Of a DNA stretch of 64,000 bases, positions 34,801 through 45,316 are shown in pieces. The notes beneath the pieces were generated by a model, which worked only from the letters and a program-made list of their open reading frames with translations, made no database searches and was not told the DNA's origin. Position 1 is the first letter of the stretch; every line of letters begins with the position of its first letter. Position numbers and translations under genes: made by a program. The stretch is from Gibbula magus (Eukaryota > Mollusca > Gastropoda > Trochida > Trochidae): contig OW388296.1 in assembly GCA_936450465.1 (NCBI GenBank), positions 36,170,586 through 36,234,585 on the forward strand, written 5' to 3'.

Positions 34801-37074
34801 TCTCTTCCCATCAAGACCCAGTTCATGCAAGACGCTTGGTGAGTCTATTCCCATCAAGACCCAGTTCATGCAAGACGCTTGGTAAGTCTCTTCCCATCAA
34901 GACCCAGTTCATGCAAGACGCTTGGTAAGTCTCTTCCAATCAAGACCCAGTTCATGCAAGACGCTTGGTAAGTCTCTTCCCATCAAGACCGAGTTCATGC
35001 AAGACGCTTGGTGAGTCTATTTCCATCAAGACCCAGTTCATGCAAGACGCTTGGTAAGTTTCTTCCCATCAAGACCCAGTTCATGCAAGACGCTTGGTAA
35101 GTCTCTTCCCATCAAGACCCAGTTCATGCAAGACGCTTGGTAAGTCTCTTCCCATCAAGACCCAGTTCATGCAAGACGCTTGGTAAGTCTCTTCCCATCA
35201 AGACCCAGTTCATGCAAGACGCTTGGTGAGTCTATTTCCATCAAGACCCAGTTCATGCAAGACGCTTGGTAAGTCTCTTCCCATCAAGACCCAGTTCATG
35301 CAAGACGCTTGGTAAGTCTCTTCCCATCAAGACCCAGTTCATGCAAGACGCTTGGTGAGTCTATTTCCATCAAGACCCAGTTCATGCAAGACGCTTGGTA
35401 AGTCTCTTCCCATCAAGACCCAGTTCATGCAAGATGCTTGGTAAGTATATTTCCATCAAGACCCAGTTCATGCAAGACGCTTGGTAAGTCTCTTCCCATC
35501 AAGACCCAGTTCATGCAAGATGCTTGGTAAATCTATTTCCATCAAGACCCAGTTCATGCAAGACGCTTGGTAAGTCTCTTCCCATCAAGACCCAGTTCAT
35601 GCAAGACGCTTGGTAAGTCTCTTCCAAACAAGACCCAGTTCATGCACGACGCTTGGTAAGTCTCTTCCCATCAAGACCCAGTTCATGCAAGACGCTTGGG
35701 AAGTCTCTTCCCATCAAGACCCAGTTCATGCAAGACGCTTGGTAAGTCTCTTCCCATCAAGGCCCAGTTCATGCAAGACGCTTGGTGAGTCTATTTCCAT
35801 CAAGACCCAGTTCATGCAAGACGCTTGGTAAGTCTCTTCCAATCAAGACCCAGTTCATGCAAGACGCTTGGTAAGTCTCTTCCCATCAAGACCCATTTCA
35901 TGCAAGACGCTTGGTAAGTCTCTTCCCATCAAGACCCAGTTCATGCAAGACGCTTGGTAAGTCTCTTCCCATCAAGACCCAGTTCATGCAAGACGCTTGG
36001 TGAGTCTATTTCCATCAAGACCCAGTTCATGCAAGACGCTTGGTAAGTCTCTTCCCATCAAGACCCAGTTCATGCAAGACGCTTGGTTAGTCTCTTCCCA
36101 TCAAGACCCAGTTCATGCAAGACGCTTGGTAAGTCTCTTCCCATCAAGACCCAGTTCATGCAAGACGCTTGGTGAGTCTATTTCCATCAAGACCCAGTTC
36201 ATGCAAGACGCTTGGTAAGTCTATTTCCATCAAGACCCAGTTCATGCAAGACGCTTGGTAAGTCTCTTCCCATCAAGACCCAGTTCATGCAAGACGCTTG
36301 GTAAGTCTCTTCCCATCAAGACCCAGTTCATGCAAGACGCTTGGTAAGTCTCTTCCCATCAAGACCCAGTTCATGCAAGACGCTTGGTAAGTCTCTTCCC
36401 ATCAAGACCCAGTTCATGCAAGACGCTTGGTAAGTCCCTTCCCATCAAGACCCAGTTCATGCAAGATGCTTGTTTATTCTATTTCCATCAAGACCCAGTT
36501 CATGCAAGACGCTTGGTAAGTCTCTTCCCATCAAGATCCAGTTCATGCAAGACGCTTGGTGAGTCTATTTCCATTAAGACCCAGTTCATGCAAGACGCTT
36601 GGTGAGTCTCTTCCCATCAAGACCCAGTTCATGCAAGACGCTTGGTAAGTCTCTTCCCATCAAGACCCAGTTCATGCAAGACGCTTGGTAAGTCTCTTCC
36701 CATCAAGACCCAGTTCATGCAAGACGCTTGGTCAGTCTCTTCCCATCAAGACCCAGTTCATGCAAGACGCTTGGTGAGTCTATTTCCATCAAGACCCAGT
36801 TCATGCAAGACGCTTGGTAAGTCTCTTCCCATCAAGACCCAGTTCATGCAAGACGCTTGGTAAGTCTCTTCCCATCAAGACCCAGTTCATGCAAGATGCT
36901 TGGTAAGTCTCTTCCCATCAAGACCCAGTTCATGCAAGACGCTTGGTAAGTCTCTTCCCATCAAGACCCAGTTCATGCAAGATGCTTGGTAAGTCTCTTC
37001 CCATCAAGACCCAGTTCATGCAAGACGCTTGGTAAGTCTCTTCCCATCAAGACCCGGTTCATGCAAGACGCTTG
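19832..37074 (+). repeat. Tandem array: 401 copies of a 43-bp exon-end/splice-donor unit
   Basis: Each unit starts with a donor-like GTAAGT (or GTGAGT), then TCTCTTCCCATC (or TCTATTTCCATC), AAGACCCAGTTCATGC and AAGACGCTTG, and repeats head to tail. From the first donor at 19832 to the last at 37075 is 17,243 bp, exactly 401 x 43. Donors I checked inside, at 20219 and 30023, fall exactly on the 43-bp register. Rare variants (GTCAGT, GTTAGT, GACGGTTGTTAAG, GTAAATC, TTGATGAG) recur at multiples of 43 (for example 1505, 2408, 2752 and 2150 bp apart), showing higher-order duplications. The unit is a copy of the end of exon C. It occupies nearly the whole intron between exons C and F. Confidence 0.97.
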
Positions 37075-37626
37075 GTGAGTCCTAAGGCTCCTATTATAGT
37101 TGTTAAGGTTTGGTACATTTATAAAAAAAAAAAGCAAATCAATAGAAATATAATTCATTATTCATTTGTTTCGATTCGATTAATAAAGTACTTATAAAGT
37201 ACTTATTTGCCGATGTTGGTTATCTATTTCACCTTTGTCTCAACAGAATATAATATACCCCCGCTACCAAGTAGGTCTTGTCAAGTACCCCTTCAGTCAA
37301 TTTGATCAAAACTGTTTGGTTGTGATTACTCCTATCCATACATACTTTATCCAGTTTGAAAGTTCCAAAATATCATTTTATTATTGATTCATAAAGACAA
37401 CATACTTGTCTTTCTGCCCTTTGAAGTCTGCACTTTTTGAAAAATCAGTATTTTTTTAGTATTCACTATAAAGGATTGTGAATTAGAAAAAGGAACTGCA
37501 AAGAGTACCCTAATCATATACAATGCTTCAGCTGCATTATGTGTCATAAAATATTGACAGAGAAAAGCATAATTAAATCTAAATATTTATTTTTATAGAA
37601 TATTTTTCCCCATATATGCTCCACAG
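37075..37626. other. Remainder of intron C-F
   Basis: After the last donor-like GTGAGT the sequence becomes ordinary AT-rich intron, with an A run at 37122-37132 and a possible branch/acceptor region ending ATATATGCTCCACAG at 37626. No other feature seen. Confidence 0.6.
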
Positions 37627-37658
37627 GTTGAGTTTTTGAGTCTTTTTGGAGGAGACAC
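37627..37658 (+). CDS. Host gene exon F, 5' part, cut by the 7-kb element
   Basis: 32 nt after acceptor CTCCACAG read VEFLSLFGGD plus two bases in phase 0, the only stop-free frame here, and match the exit phase of exon C. The exon resumes at 44660 after the inserted element: joining 37658 to 44660 gives GAC-ACT-TGG and continues open to the donor at 44767. Confidence 0.7.
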
Positions 37659-37875
37659 TGTTACGACGTAAGATGTAATAAACGCGGTAAGATGTAGTAA
37701 CTGCGGTAAATTGTAATAAAAACGCGGTAAGATGTATTACTGCGGTAAATTGTAATACAAATGTGGTAAGATGTAATACATATTAGAGCGGTAAATTGTA
37801 ATAAGGGGGTGCGGTAAAATGTTACTAAAAAGTGCGGTAAATTGTAAAACAATATGCGGTAAAATGTAACAACCC
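37659..37875. repeat. Left terminal array of the 7-kb element
   Basis: About ten imperfect copies of GCGGTAARATGTAAT or GCGGTAAATTGTAAT, spaced about 15-25 bp, occupy the left end. Spelling alternates between AAGATG and AAATTG. They may be transposase-binding sites. Confidence 0.75.
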
Positions 37876-39837
37876 TACCTCAAATTTGTATAACTATATT
37901 TCTACTGTGACTGTCAATTGTAGGACTCTTCTTATACTTCTAATAATATTTCGTACTCTTTTAACTAATTCCAGTCTGCAATTATCTTAATACTCAGTTT
38001 ATAAGAATATATCCTGTAAAGAATAAATCTCAATTAGATTAACATAAAAATCTGAATCTGTATGATTTTTGTAAAATAGAATGCTTCGTTTCCATTGCTA
38101 ATAACTCCTTACAAATTATAAGGTTTATATCACCAAGAGATAAATCTTGTTATCATTTTGCAAAATGCATATCTTTATACGCAAAATGGTCCTCATGTTA
38201 ATATAATATGGAATAAAGATTTTCAAAATGGCTTTTGGTTGTCTTAAATCTGTTTACCCCCAAAACTAGACGGCCCATAAAACAAACGTCCCAATATTCG
38301 GACGAATCAGACAGGTGTGACTGTGGTTACAACCTAGTGTTACCCATTGATATAATGGACCTATCCAATAGACTAACGATATATACGGGTTGATTATAAC
38401 TTTATGCAGTTAATAGTGAGCAATATGTCCATAAGAGTAAGATAAGATAATTCTTTTTTGCCCGTTAGTGAATTTGTTTCACGTCTGAGTGAGCATACAT
38501 GCAAAGTATACGTTCATTTATAATAAAAACATGGAAACGAAATAATATAACATGTACAATTAGTATAATGATAGACACATTAACGCTTATTCAATAGAGA
38601 ATTGAGTTTGGTACAAAAGACATTTTATAATGTTTGGTTTTGCAAGTCGGTACATTATACCGACGGCCGGAGGGTAACAATTCAAAACAGTCATGTACAA
38701 AATGTGAAGGGTCACTAATAATGTTTAGCTAAATGTTGAGCCTGTCGTTCATGAAGTTCATCTAATGTCTTAAAGATACGATTAGAAAATTTCTCTCCTT
38801 GTTTAATTATCTTATCTTATGTGTTCCTATTTGTTAGTGACAGGGAGCCGAACAACATTGAATAGAGAACACAGGTTTTATAGAAAGATCCCAAATAGTT
38901 GAGTCAATGTGGTAAGATCGGAGCTTCCTGAGGAATTGAAGGCGAGATTGACACTTGCTATAAATGCGACCCGTATGTTCAAGGTAACTCTACTTCAACA
39001 ACATCTCCATTAATAATGACTGGACTATGTGCTGGTCTAAGTCTTCGAAAATCTATAATTTATGGTACATATGATAATGTATGTTTCGATAATAAATCAG
39101 GAGAGATTATGGTTAGGATTAGTGTTACTTTGTTATTACATGATAAGGTATGGTTTTACAATAAATTAGGTTGATGTTCAAAGTGACTGCAAGAGCAAAG
39201 TACGAGGAGACTTTATCCATTGTATATAAATTAAATTATGTGATACTGAGACAAGATCAGTTATTGTTTTTATGCTTAATAATATGTTTTGTGTACTAAC
39301 AATTATTGATTCAAAATATCATTTATTGTTTTATGTTGAATAATATTATGAATAAAATCAATCTCTTTAACTGTTACTTCTTATTGTTTGGACCAGTCCA
39401 GCAGATGGGAAAGGTAACAATGTAGTCAACTACAGTGCAACCAATCATAACGGATGTTGTTATAACATATCTGATTTAAGGCCGTCTGGTTATGGGAGAA
39501 TATTTGGTATTTTGGGGGAAATGAAGTGATAGATCTTCGATTCGAACATGCTAGACAATCAATAAATGTGGTTTGATTTAAAAGAAGTATGTTTACATGT
39601 ATGCCATTTACATTTTTCAGAGAATTAAAAGAGTTCAATGTTAGATAAACACCTTCTGTTTTCCCGAAATATTTTTTGTGTTTTGCATATGTTTTATGTT
39701 CATTGAAAATGTTAAACGGATCTATAATATTTTCAAATGCAAATTGCATTTTCTTTGTTTAATATGGTTTGGAAAATAATGTTGGTTTATTTCGGATTAA
39801 AGTTTCTGTAAAATCACAGATTCGTTCACGTTATTGA
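37876..39837. other. AT-rich interior of the 7-kb element, left part
   Basis: No supported gene or RNA. Open frames are short, AT-driven and without motifs. Confidence 0.5.
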
Positions 39838-39905
39838 CGAGAGAATCGAACCCACAACCTGAAAGTCAGGCACCAATCGTTGCACTGACTGTCTCAAAAG
39901 CTTAT
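39838..39905 (-). repeat. tRNA-like sequence, probable SINE head or tRNA pseudogene
   Basis: On the minus strand GCAACGATTGGTGCCTGACT leads to the B-box-like GGTTCGATTCT, spaced as in a tRNA gene. CCTGACTTTCAGG sits at the anticodon-arm position but forms an abnormal short loop. More likely tRNA-derived than a working tRNA. Confidence 0.45.
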
Positions 39906-40264
39906 GCATCTGGGCACAGAGACCTCGACAAAATCGAGGCCCAACAACTAGTACTAATATATTTCTAAAATCAGCGACCAATCTTATAGGTGTAAAGTGG
40001 CAAAGCTCCCAAGGCTGAATTAATTAGAATAACGTCAATTTGATAATGACAATCGAAAGTATTTTAGCAAAATTAAAATCAATGTCCTTGACTCGGAATC
40101 CAATAATCACCACAGGCTGTCCAAACGTCGAGACAGTGAATCTGAATATTACCATATTACATTTTTTAATACCATAGGAGTCGTGCCGTTTCACCTCTTT
40201 CGAGAGGGTTTTGAATGTAAAATTAGCTTAAGTAATGGTTGTTTGTCATCGCTTCTTCCGAGGG

Positions 40265-40350
40265 GTATGTGGCCGAGTGGATGAGCTGTTGTGACTATCG
40301 GTGTTGGTGATTGTTGTCTGACTCTCAGGGTGTAGGATTTGTCCTAAAAA
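40265..40350 (+). repeat. tRNA-Leu/Ser-like A-box sequence, degenerate
   Basis: GTGGCCGAGTGG matches the A box of class II tRNAs and lies about 60 nt upstream of GGATTTGTCC, a weak B box. The cloverleaf is not convincing, so a decayed SINE or tRNA pseudogene is the best reading. Confidence 0.3.
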
Positions 40351-40777
40351 TAACATGAATTTGTCGTATTGCAGATCATAATGAGCCCATCTATAACACT
40401 GCTATGTTTATTTAAGCTTTAAGACTGTGGTTTGCATTTCTTATAGTTTGGAATTGTTAGAAGCTATTATTCAATGTGTTCAAAAATCCTTAAGATGTTC
40501 ATTAAAGGAAAAATTAAATATATTTTCTGATTGGTATTTTCTTATTTTAACAATATAACAATATGTACAAAGAATCATTTCCGAGGGTTCTGAATTACTA
40601 AAGGTTGAAACAATTTTAAACATATTTTCCTAACTTGTCAAAAATGTTTCTCGAATCAGATTTCGTTTTAGTTAATAGTTTTTATTCTGAAATTAGATTA
40701 TACTGAACAACAATGTTTATGTTCGTTTATTGATAAGGTCATTATTTCTATTTTCCATTAACATTGGTAATGGTTTC

Positions 40778-42329
40778 CACAGGAAATTGAGGATACTCAA
40801 GATCTCAATGTAAACAATGTATATAAAAGTATCCACACCCCCTCTATACAATAGGCTAAAGGAGCGACACCCGCCATCTTGGTTGCGTTTTTTAACCTCT
40901 CGACTCGACTACATTCGTGGCTTATATTTCAAAACATACACAACGACATATAACAAAACTTACCGCCGATCCTTTATTAGGTTTCATACTAATTGGACAT
41001 GGGCAACTTTTTGTTAACTTACTTACTTTTCGCCCCAAATTACGCTGCTAAGTTGATTCTACCTGCAAACAACATCGAACTACAACTCGCTCAGACGGAA
41101 GTGACGTCACTATACTGACTTGAATGCCTCTACACTCTCTCTAAGCTATATTTAGATACAAAGCATGGTCATGCAACTGTGTAAACATGTTACCGGGGCG
41201 AGCGACCATAACATTGCATCTCAACACATACTTTTAAATTTAGCCTAAACCAATTTATCTAACTTTATTTTTACAGCAGACAGAAAGACACCTTGCCTTA
41301 TGTAAGTTATGAATGAAATATGGATAACAAATTCTTTGTATAAATTACAATATCCCTATTCAAATAATTTAAATTTCAAACTAAGAAACAAATTAATTTG
41401 CAAACAAAAGATGAATCAGTCTATTCTCGTTTATGTCCTTGAAATAATAAAGGTAATACTGACAATAACATATCATCATCACATACAAAAATCCTTTCAA
41501 AAATTATATTTTCTTGTCATTTAGATAATCATTATATGTATAACTTCATTTGTATTAGTTATTATCGGGAGTGTTGGCATATCAGTATATTTTTTTGTTT
41601 GTTGTCATTATGTCGGTGTTTTTTTAGAAGCGTAACGAGGTTTCATATTTCCAAGCAAAAATAACACTGCTAATGTTAAAGTCGCCAGAACAACCCATGT
41701 GATACACGTGATGCACGTGCTTCTCTTGCAAGTTACCCTTGTCACACATTACTGAATGTGACGGTTGCTTTATAAACAACGCTTCTAAATGTCCTGAGAA
41801 TATGCAAACTATTGCTTGTTTAATGTACTTATTATTGAGATAAGACCAACAAATTATGACAATTATTCCAATATCTGAAGCAAAAGTTATGGTCGCTTGC
41901 CCCGGTGTAAAAACCAACATGTTTACACAGTTGCATGACCATGCTTTGTATCTAAATATAGCTGAGAGAGAGTGTAGAGGCATTCAAGTCAGTATAGTGA
42001 CGTCACTTCCGTCTGAGCGAGTTGTAGTTCGATGTTGTTTGCAGGTAGAATCGACTTAGCAGCGTAATTTGGGGCGAAAAGTAAGTAAGTTAACAATAAG
42101 TTGCCCATGTCCAATTAGTATGAAACCTAATAAAGGATCGGCGGTAAGTTTTGTTATATGTCGTTGTGTATGTTTTGAAATATAAGCCACGAATGTAGTC
42201 GAGTCGAGAGGTTAAAAAACGCAACCAAGATGGCGGGTGTCGCTCCTTTAGCCTATTGTATAGAGGGGGTGTGGATACTTTTATATACATTGTTTACATT
42301 GAGATCTTGGGTATCCTCAATTTCCTGTG
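40778..42329. mobile_element. 1.55-kb foldback element with ~440-bp inverted arms
   Basis: CACAGGAAATTGAGGATAC at 40778 is mirrored by GTATCCTCAATTTCCTGTG ending at 42329. Arms of about 440 bp (to about 41213 and from about 41884) are nearly identical inverted copies. The 8 bp ATGGTTTC at 40770-40777 and 42330-42337 form a perfect target-site duplication. Each arm includes CCGCCATCTTGG and GACGTCACTAT. The centre (41214-41883) is AT-rich without a convincing ORF. Open frames repeated in the two arms are mirror copies, not genes. It is nested in the 7-kb element. Confidence 0.92.
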
Positions 42330-42337
42330 ATGGTTTC

Positions 42338-44484
42338 ATACTGACTGATTTGTCAAGAATAACTTATAACACATGTCGTCCTTTTAATTCTGACCTACTT
42401 ATAATGATTGAAACAAGCCTAGTTTTGTATGAATCTAATTTTATATCGTACTGCATTTTTTATAAGTTTCTTGATTTCTTATAAACAAATTGTCTAATAA
42501 ATATTTTCATTGACTTACCCGCTTATGGCATGGCATTATGTCCGGCGTCGTCCGTAAACTTTTCGCATTTTGTCTTCTTCTCCAGAACCACTTGGTCTAG
42601 GAAACTGAAATTTTGTGTGCAGACTCGTTATCGGGATTCTAAATTGTAGATTTCGTGACCCCATGATCTCAAATGGGGTCACAGGGGTCACAACCCCAAA
42701 AACCTATTTTCATCTTCTTCTCCAGTTCCAAAAGGTCTAGAAAGCTGAAAAGTTGTTTGCAGACTCCTTGGTCAATAGGAATTCTAAATTGAAGATATCG
42801 TGACCCCGTGACAACCTTAAAAACCTATTTTCAACATCTTCTACAATTCCAAAAGGTCTAGAGAGCTGAAAGTTCTATACAGATTCCTTGGTCAATGGAG
42901 ATTCTAAATTGTAGATTTCTTGACCCCGTAACCTCAAATAGAGGTCACAGAGGTCATGACCTGAAATGCTATTTTCATCTTGAGATTTTATGAGCTCTTC
43001 AAAGGGAGGTAATTTTAAGGAAACAACCATCCTCCACGCAGACGGTCTGCACACCTCGGACTTCCTCCTTCGTAGTGCTTACAGACCCCTGCCACTAGCC
43101 GTTCCTCCGCCTGCTAAAATTTCGCAGAAACTTTAGGGTTATACGATCAAGATCGATTGCAATGTTATTATTTTAATAGTTCGTTTAGAAACTATGTTGT
43201 ATCTTCTCCAATTGAAGTGTTTCCTATTTGTTGTACCTCTCACCTAGAAGTTGACGTTTTGAATTTATTAATGTATAAAAAGCCTGATGAGCTACAGAGC
43301 CAGTGGCTCTATTTTTTTAAATGTTAGAACAAATCTTTCAAGCAGTGATGGATCAATTGATAGTTCTTTTGACTGAATATCACCTTCTTCATTACACAGT
43401 TACAGAACATTTTATCAATCATCATGGTCTAACAAAGTCACTTAAAAATTACCCTTGAAATCAACCACGATTGAACGGTGACACAAAACATAGAACTTTT
43501 ACTGAGTACTTTGCTCGTCGTGCTCGTCATTAGAGCAAAGAAATTAAAAATTTAGAAAATTAACAACGAAGTCAAATATGTATTACCTTGGTACTAATAT
43601 ACTCAGGTCGTGATTTTGTTATCAGTTATTAATCACAGAGATAATGCTTGGCATTAAACAGGATTAATGCAGGCGACTCATTTCAAATTAAAGTAAATGC
43701 AAAAGAAGTCAGTCCAACAATTGTCACACATGTATGTAAAACAAGTGAATACAGGAATAGCATAGACAAAAGGAGACTATATACGACTAGTATCTTTACT
43801 GATGGGTTGAAATGAGTGCATGACAGACCTATACGTAAAGTTTGCAGCATCAAAAAAGTATATGCAAGACTTTACTCAAGAGTAATCGAATGAAACGTAC
43901 TGAATACGAAATAAGTGCATACAAGTGCATACATCTCTTCCATAAGCTTGATAACGGTATAAGAATCTATAACGAAACGTCGCCGTCGTGAAATAAAGAA
44001 GTTGATTATCCATAAAATACCCTTGTCTTTCTATTATAATATAAATTAATCAGAGTCAAGTATTAGATTGGTGAAGACGTGTTGCAATAGTATATGTCAA
44101 GGTGATAGGTCATCATGTTTTGAGCCTTGTTTATCACTATATTTAACTACCCTAAGACCTTTTAATTGTGAATTTGGGTCAGAAACAGAGAAAACGTAGT
44201 TGGAAACACTTGAAACGCACATGACCGTATTGAGTACCAAATGAGTACCTGTAATGATTTCAGCACTAAAACCATAAATAATGGTTACAGAGTTAAGATA
44301 ATATAACCTTAGTTGAACATGTGCCAAACCATGTATGTGGAATGTACAGAAAACATTGATATAGAATCGCATTGAAACCAATGGCTTTGACAATAATTCA
44401 TTGACATAATCAGTATGTCTAATTTGGCGAATGCTACTCACAAGATCTCTTCACAGTTATATCTATATCAATTTACCGCAGATT
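42338..44484. repeat. Interior of the 7-kb element with three ~125-140-bp tandem units
   Basis: Units starting near 42571, 42714 and 42836 share CTTCTTCTCCAG, GGTCTAGAAAGCTGAAA, TTCTAAATTG and GTGACCCC blocks. The related tail GAGCTACAGAGCCAGTGGCT lies at about 43288. The rest, to 44484, is AT-rich with no gene that I can support. Confidence 0.65.
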
Positions 44485-44657
44485 AAATCTGAACATTTTA
44501 CCACACCCCCTATTACAATTTACCGCACTTCAGTGTATTACATCTTACCGCATTTTTATTACAATTTACCGCAGTATTATTTCTTACCGGGTTTTTATTA
44601 CAATTTACCGCAGTTATTACATCTTATACCGCGTTTATTACATCTTACGTCGTAACA
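44485..44657. repeat. Right terminal array of the 7-kb element
   Basis: Inverted counterparts of the left array: ATTACAATTTACCGCA and TTACATCTTACCGC repeated about seven times, ending CTTACGTCGTAACA. Confidence 0.75.
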
Positions 44658-44659
44658 AC

Positions 44660-44766
44660 TTGGGGAGACAGTTCGAGCCACAATGAGGACAGTTGTAGGT
44701 CACAATTTTTCTTTGGACCTCGGAAAGGTTCTATTGAGAACCTCTGCCTCAAGAGTGTTGTATTTA
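44660..44766 (+). CDS. Host gene exon F, 3' part
   Basis: It continues the frame of 37627-37658 as TWGDSSSHNEDSCRSQFFF and GPRKGSIENLCLKSVVF and ends one base over before the strong donor GTAAGT. Exit phase 1 matches the entry of exon G. Total exon length without the insert is 139 nt. Ser-rich then basic; no domain recognised. Confidence 0.7.
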
Positions 44767-45316
44767 GTAAGTATTCATGATCTGTAAATACTTTAAAAGG
44801 AATTTAATGTTATAAATTTAAAGAATATATGCCCAGCTCTGGTTATACATCAGAGAGTATATATCGTGTCCTGCGTGTCCGTCTGTCAGTGCGTCCTTCA
44901 AATTTGGTATGGAAGTAACCTATATGGTGCTGTTGTGCCTTTTAGGAGGGGTTCTATCAGGGTATTTTTTGTGGAAACAAAATTTGAGAGGATATTCCTG
45001 TTAACACATATATGCTATTAATTCATAATTAAACAAGTCAGTCAATTTGAAAGATATTAATAAAGTTAATATTTCGATGACTTTGTATTTCACAACTTGA
45101 TAAAGACAAATGCACATTTGTTGAAAAATAAAACCAATGGGAACTGTATAACCGGGATATCCTACCACATTTAACGGACTGTGACTAAGGCCTTGGTCAA
45201 TCCTGAGATATCAGCCTTTGGTCAGTTTTATACCTTAATAATTTATTTTAAAGTTAACATTATGCAAATACAACTTTTCAGCAGTTATAAATTATAAATT
45301 TGTATTCTTATTTCAG
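44767..45316. other. Last intron of the host gene
   Basis: A 550-bp intron from GTAAGT to TATTCTTATTTCAG. It contains the dispersed repeat at 44930-45145 and a GTGTCCGTCTGTCAGTGCGT stretch just upstream of it. Confidence 0.65.
44930..45145 (+). repeat. Dispersed repeat, copy 2
   Basis: Similar to the minus strand of 10917-11160 (TTTTTTGTGGAAACAAAATT, GAGAGGAT, AAAGATATTAATAAAGTTAA, ACTTGATAAAG). It lies in the last intron. Confidence 0.6.

Larger units (their letters stand above)
37659..44657. mobile_element. 7.0-kb TIR element inserted in a coding exon
   Basis: The ends TGTTACGACGTAAGATGTAA at 37659 and its inverted counterpart TTACATCTTACGTCGTAACA ending at 44657 are inverted repeats. They are flanked by AC on both sides (37657-37658 and 44658-44659), consistent with a 2-bp target duplication. 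Inside each end a short motif of the form GCGGTAAATTGTAAT is repeated many times. I find no transposase-like frame in the 7 kb, so it appears non-autonomous, or its coding region is not recognisable. It carries a nested 1.55-kb foldback element, tRNA-like sequences and other repeats. Superfamily not assigned. Confidence 0.82.

Noticed and set aside
19724..36863. Repeated plus-strand frames of 73-108 codons (VSLFPSRPSSCKTLG repeats)
   Set aside because: They are translations of the 43-bp array. Frames stop regularly because TAA falls in the donor region, and lengths (222 nt) follow the repeat arithmetic.
19832..37074. CRISPR-like array
   Set aside because: Units are contiguous with no unique spacers, and the context is a eukaryotic intron.
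39838..39905. Functional tRNA gene
   Set aside because: A B box is present, but the anticodon arm does not fold with a normal seven-base loop; kept only as a tRNA-like repeat.
40817..42290. Two identical 66-codon frames on opposite strands
   Set aside because: They are mirror images within the inverted arms of the foldback element, with no family features.
39426..44441. Frames of 107-119 codons within the 7-kb element
   Set aside because: No transposase or other domain motifs; composition fits random AT-rich sequence.
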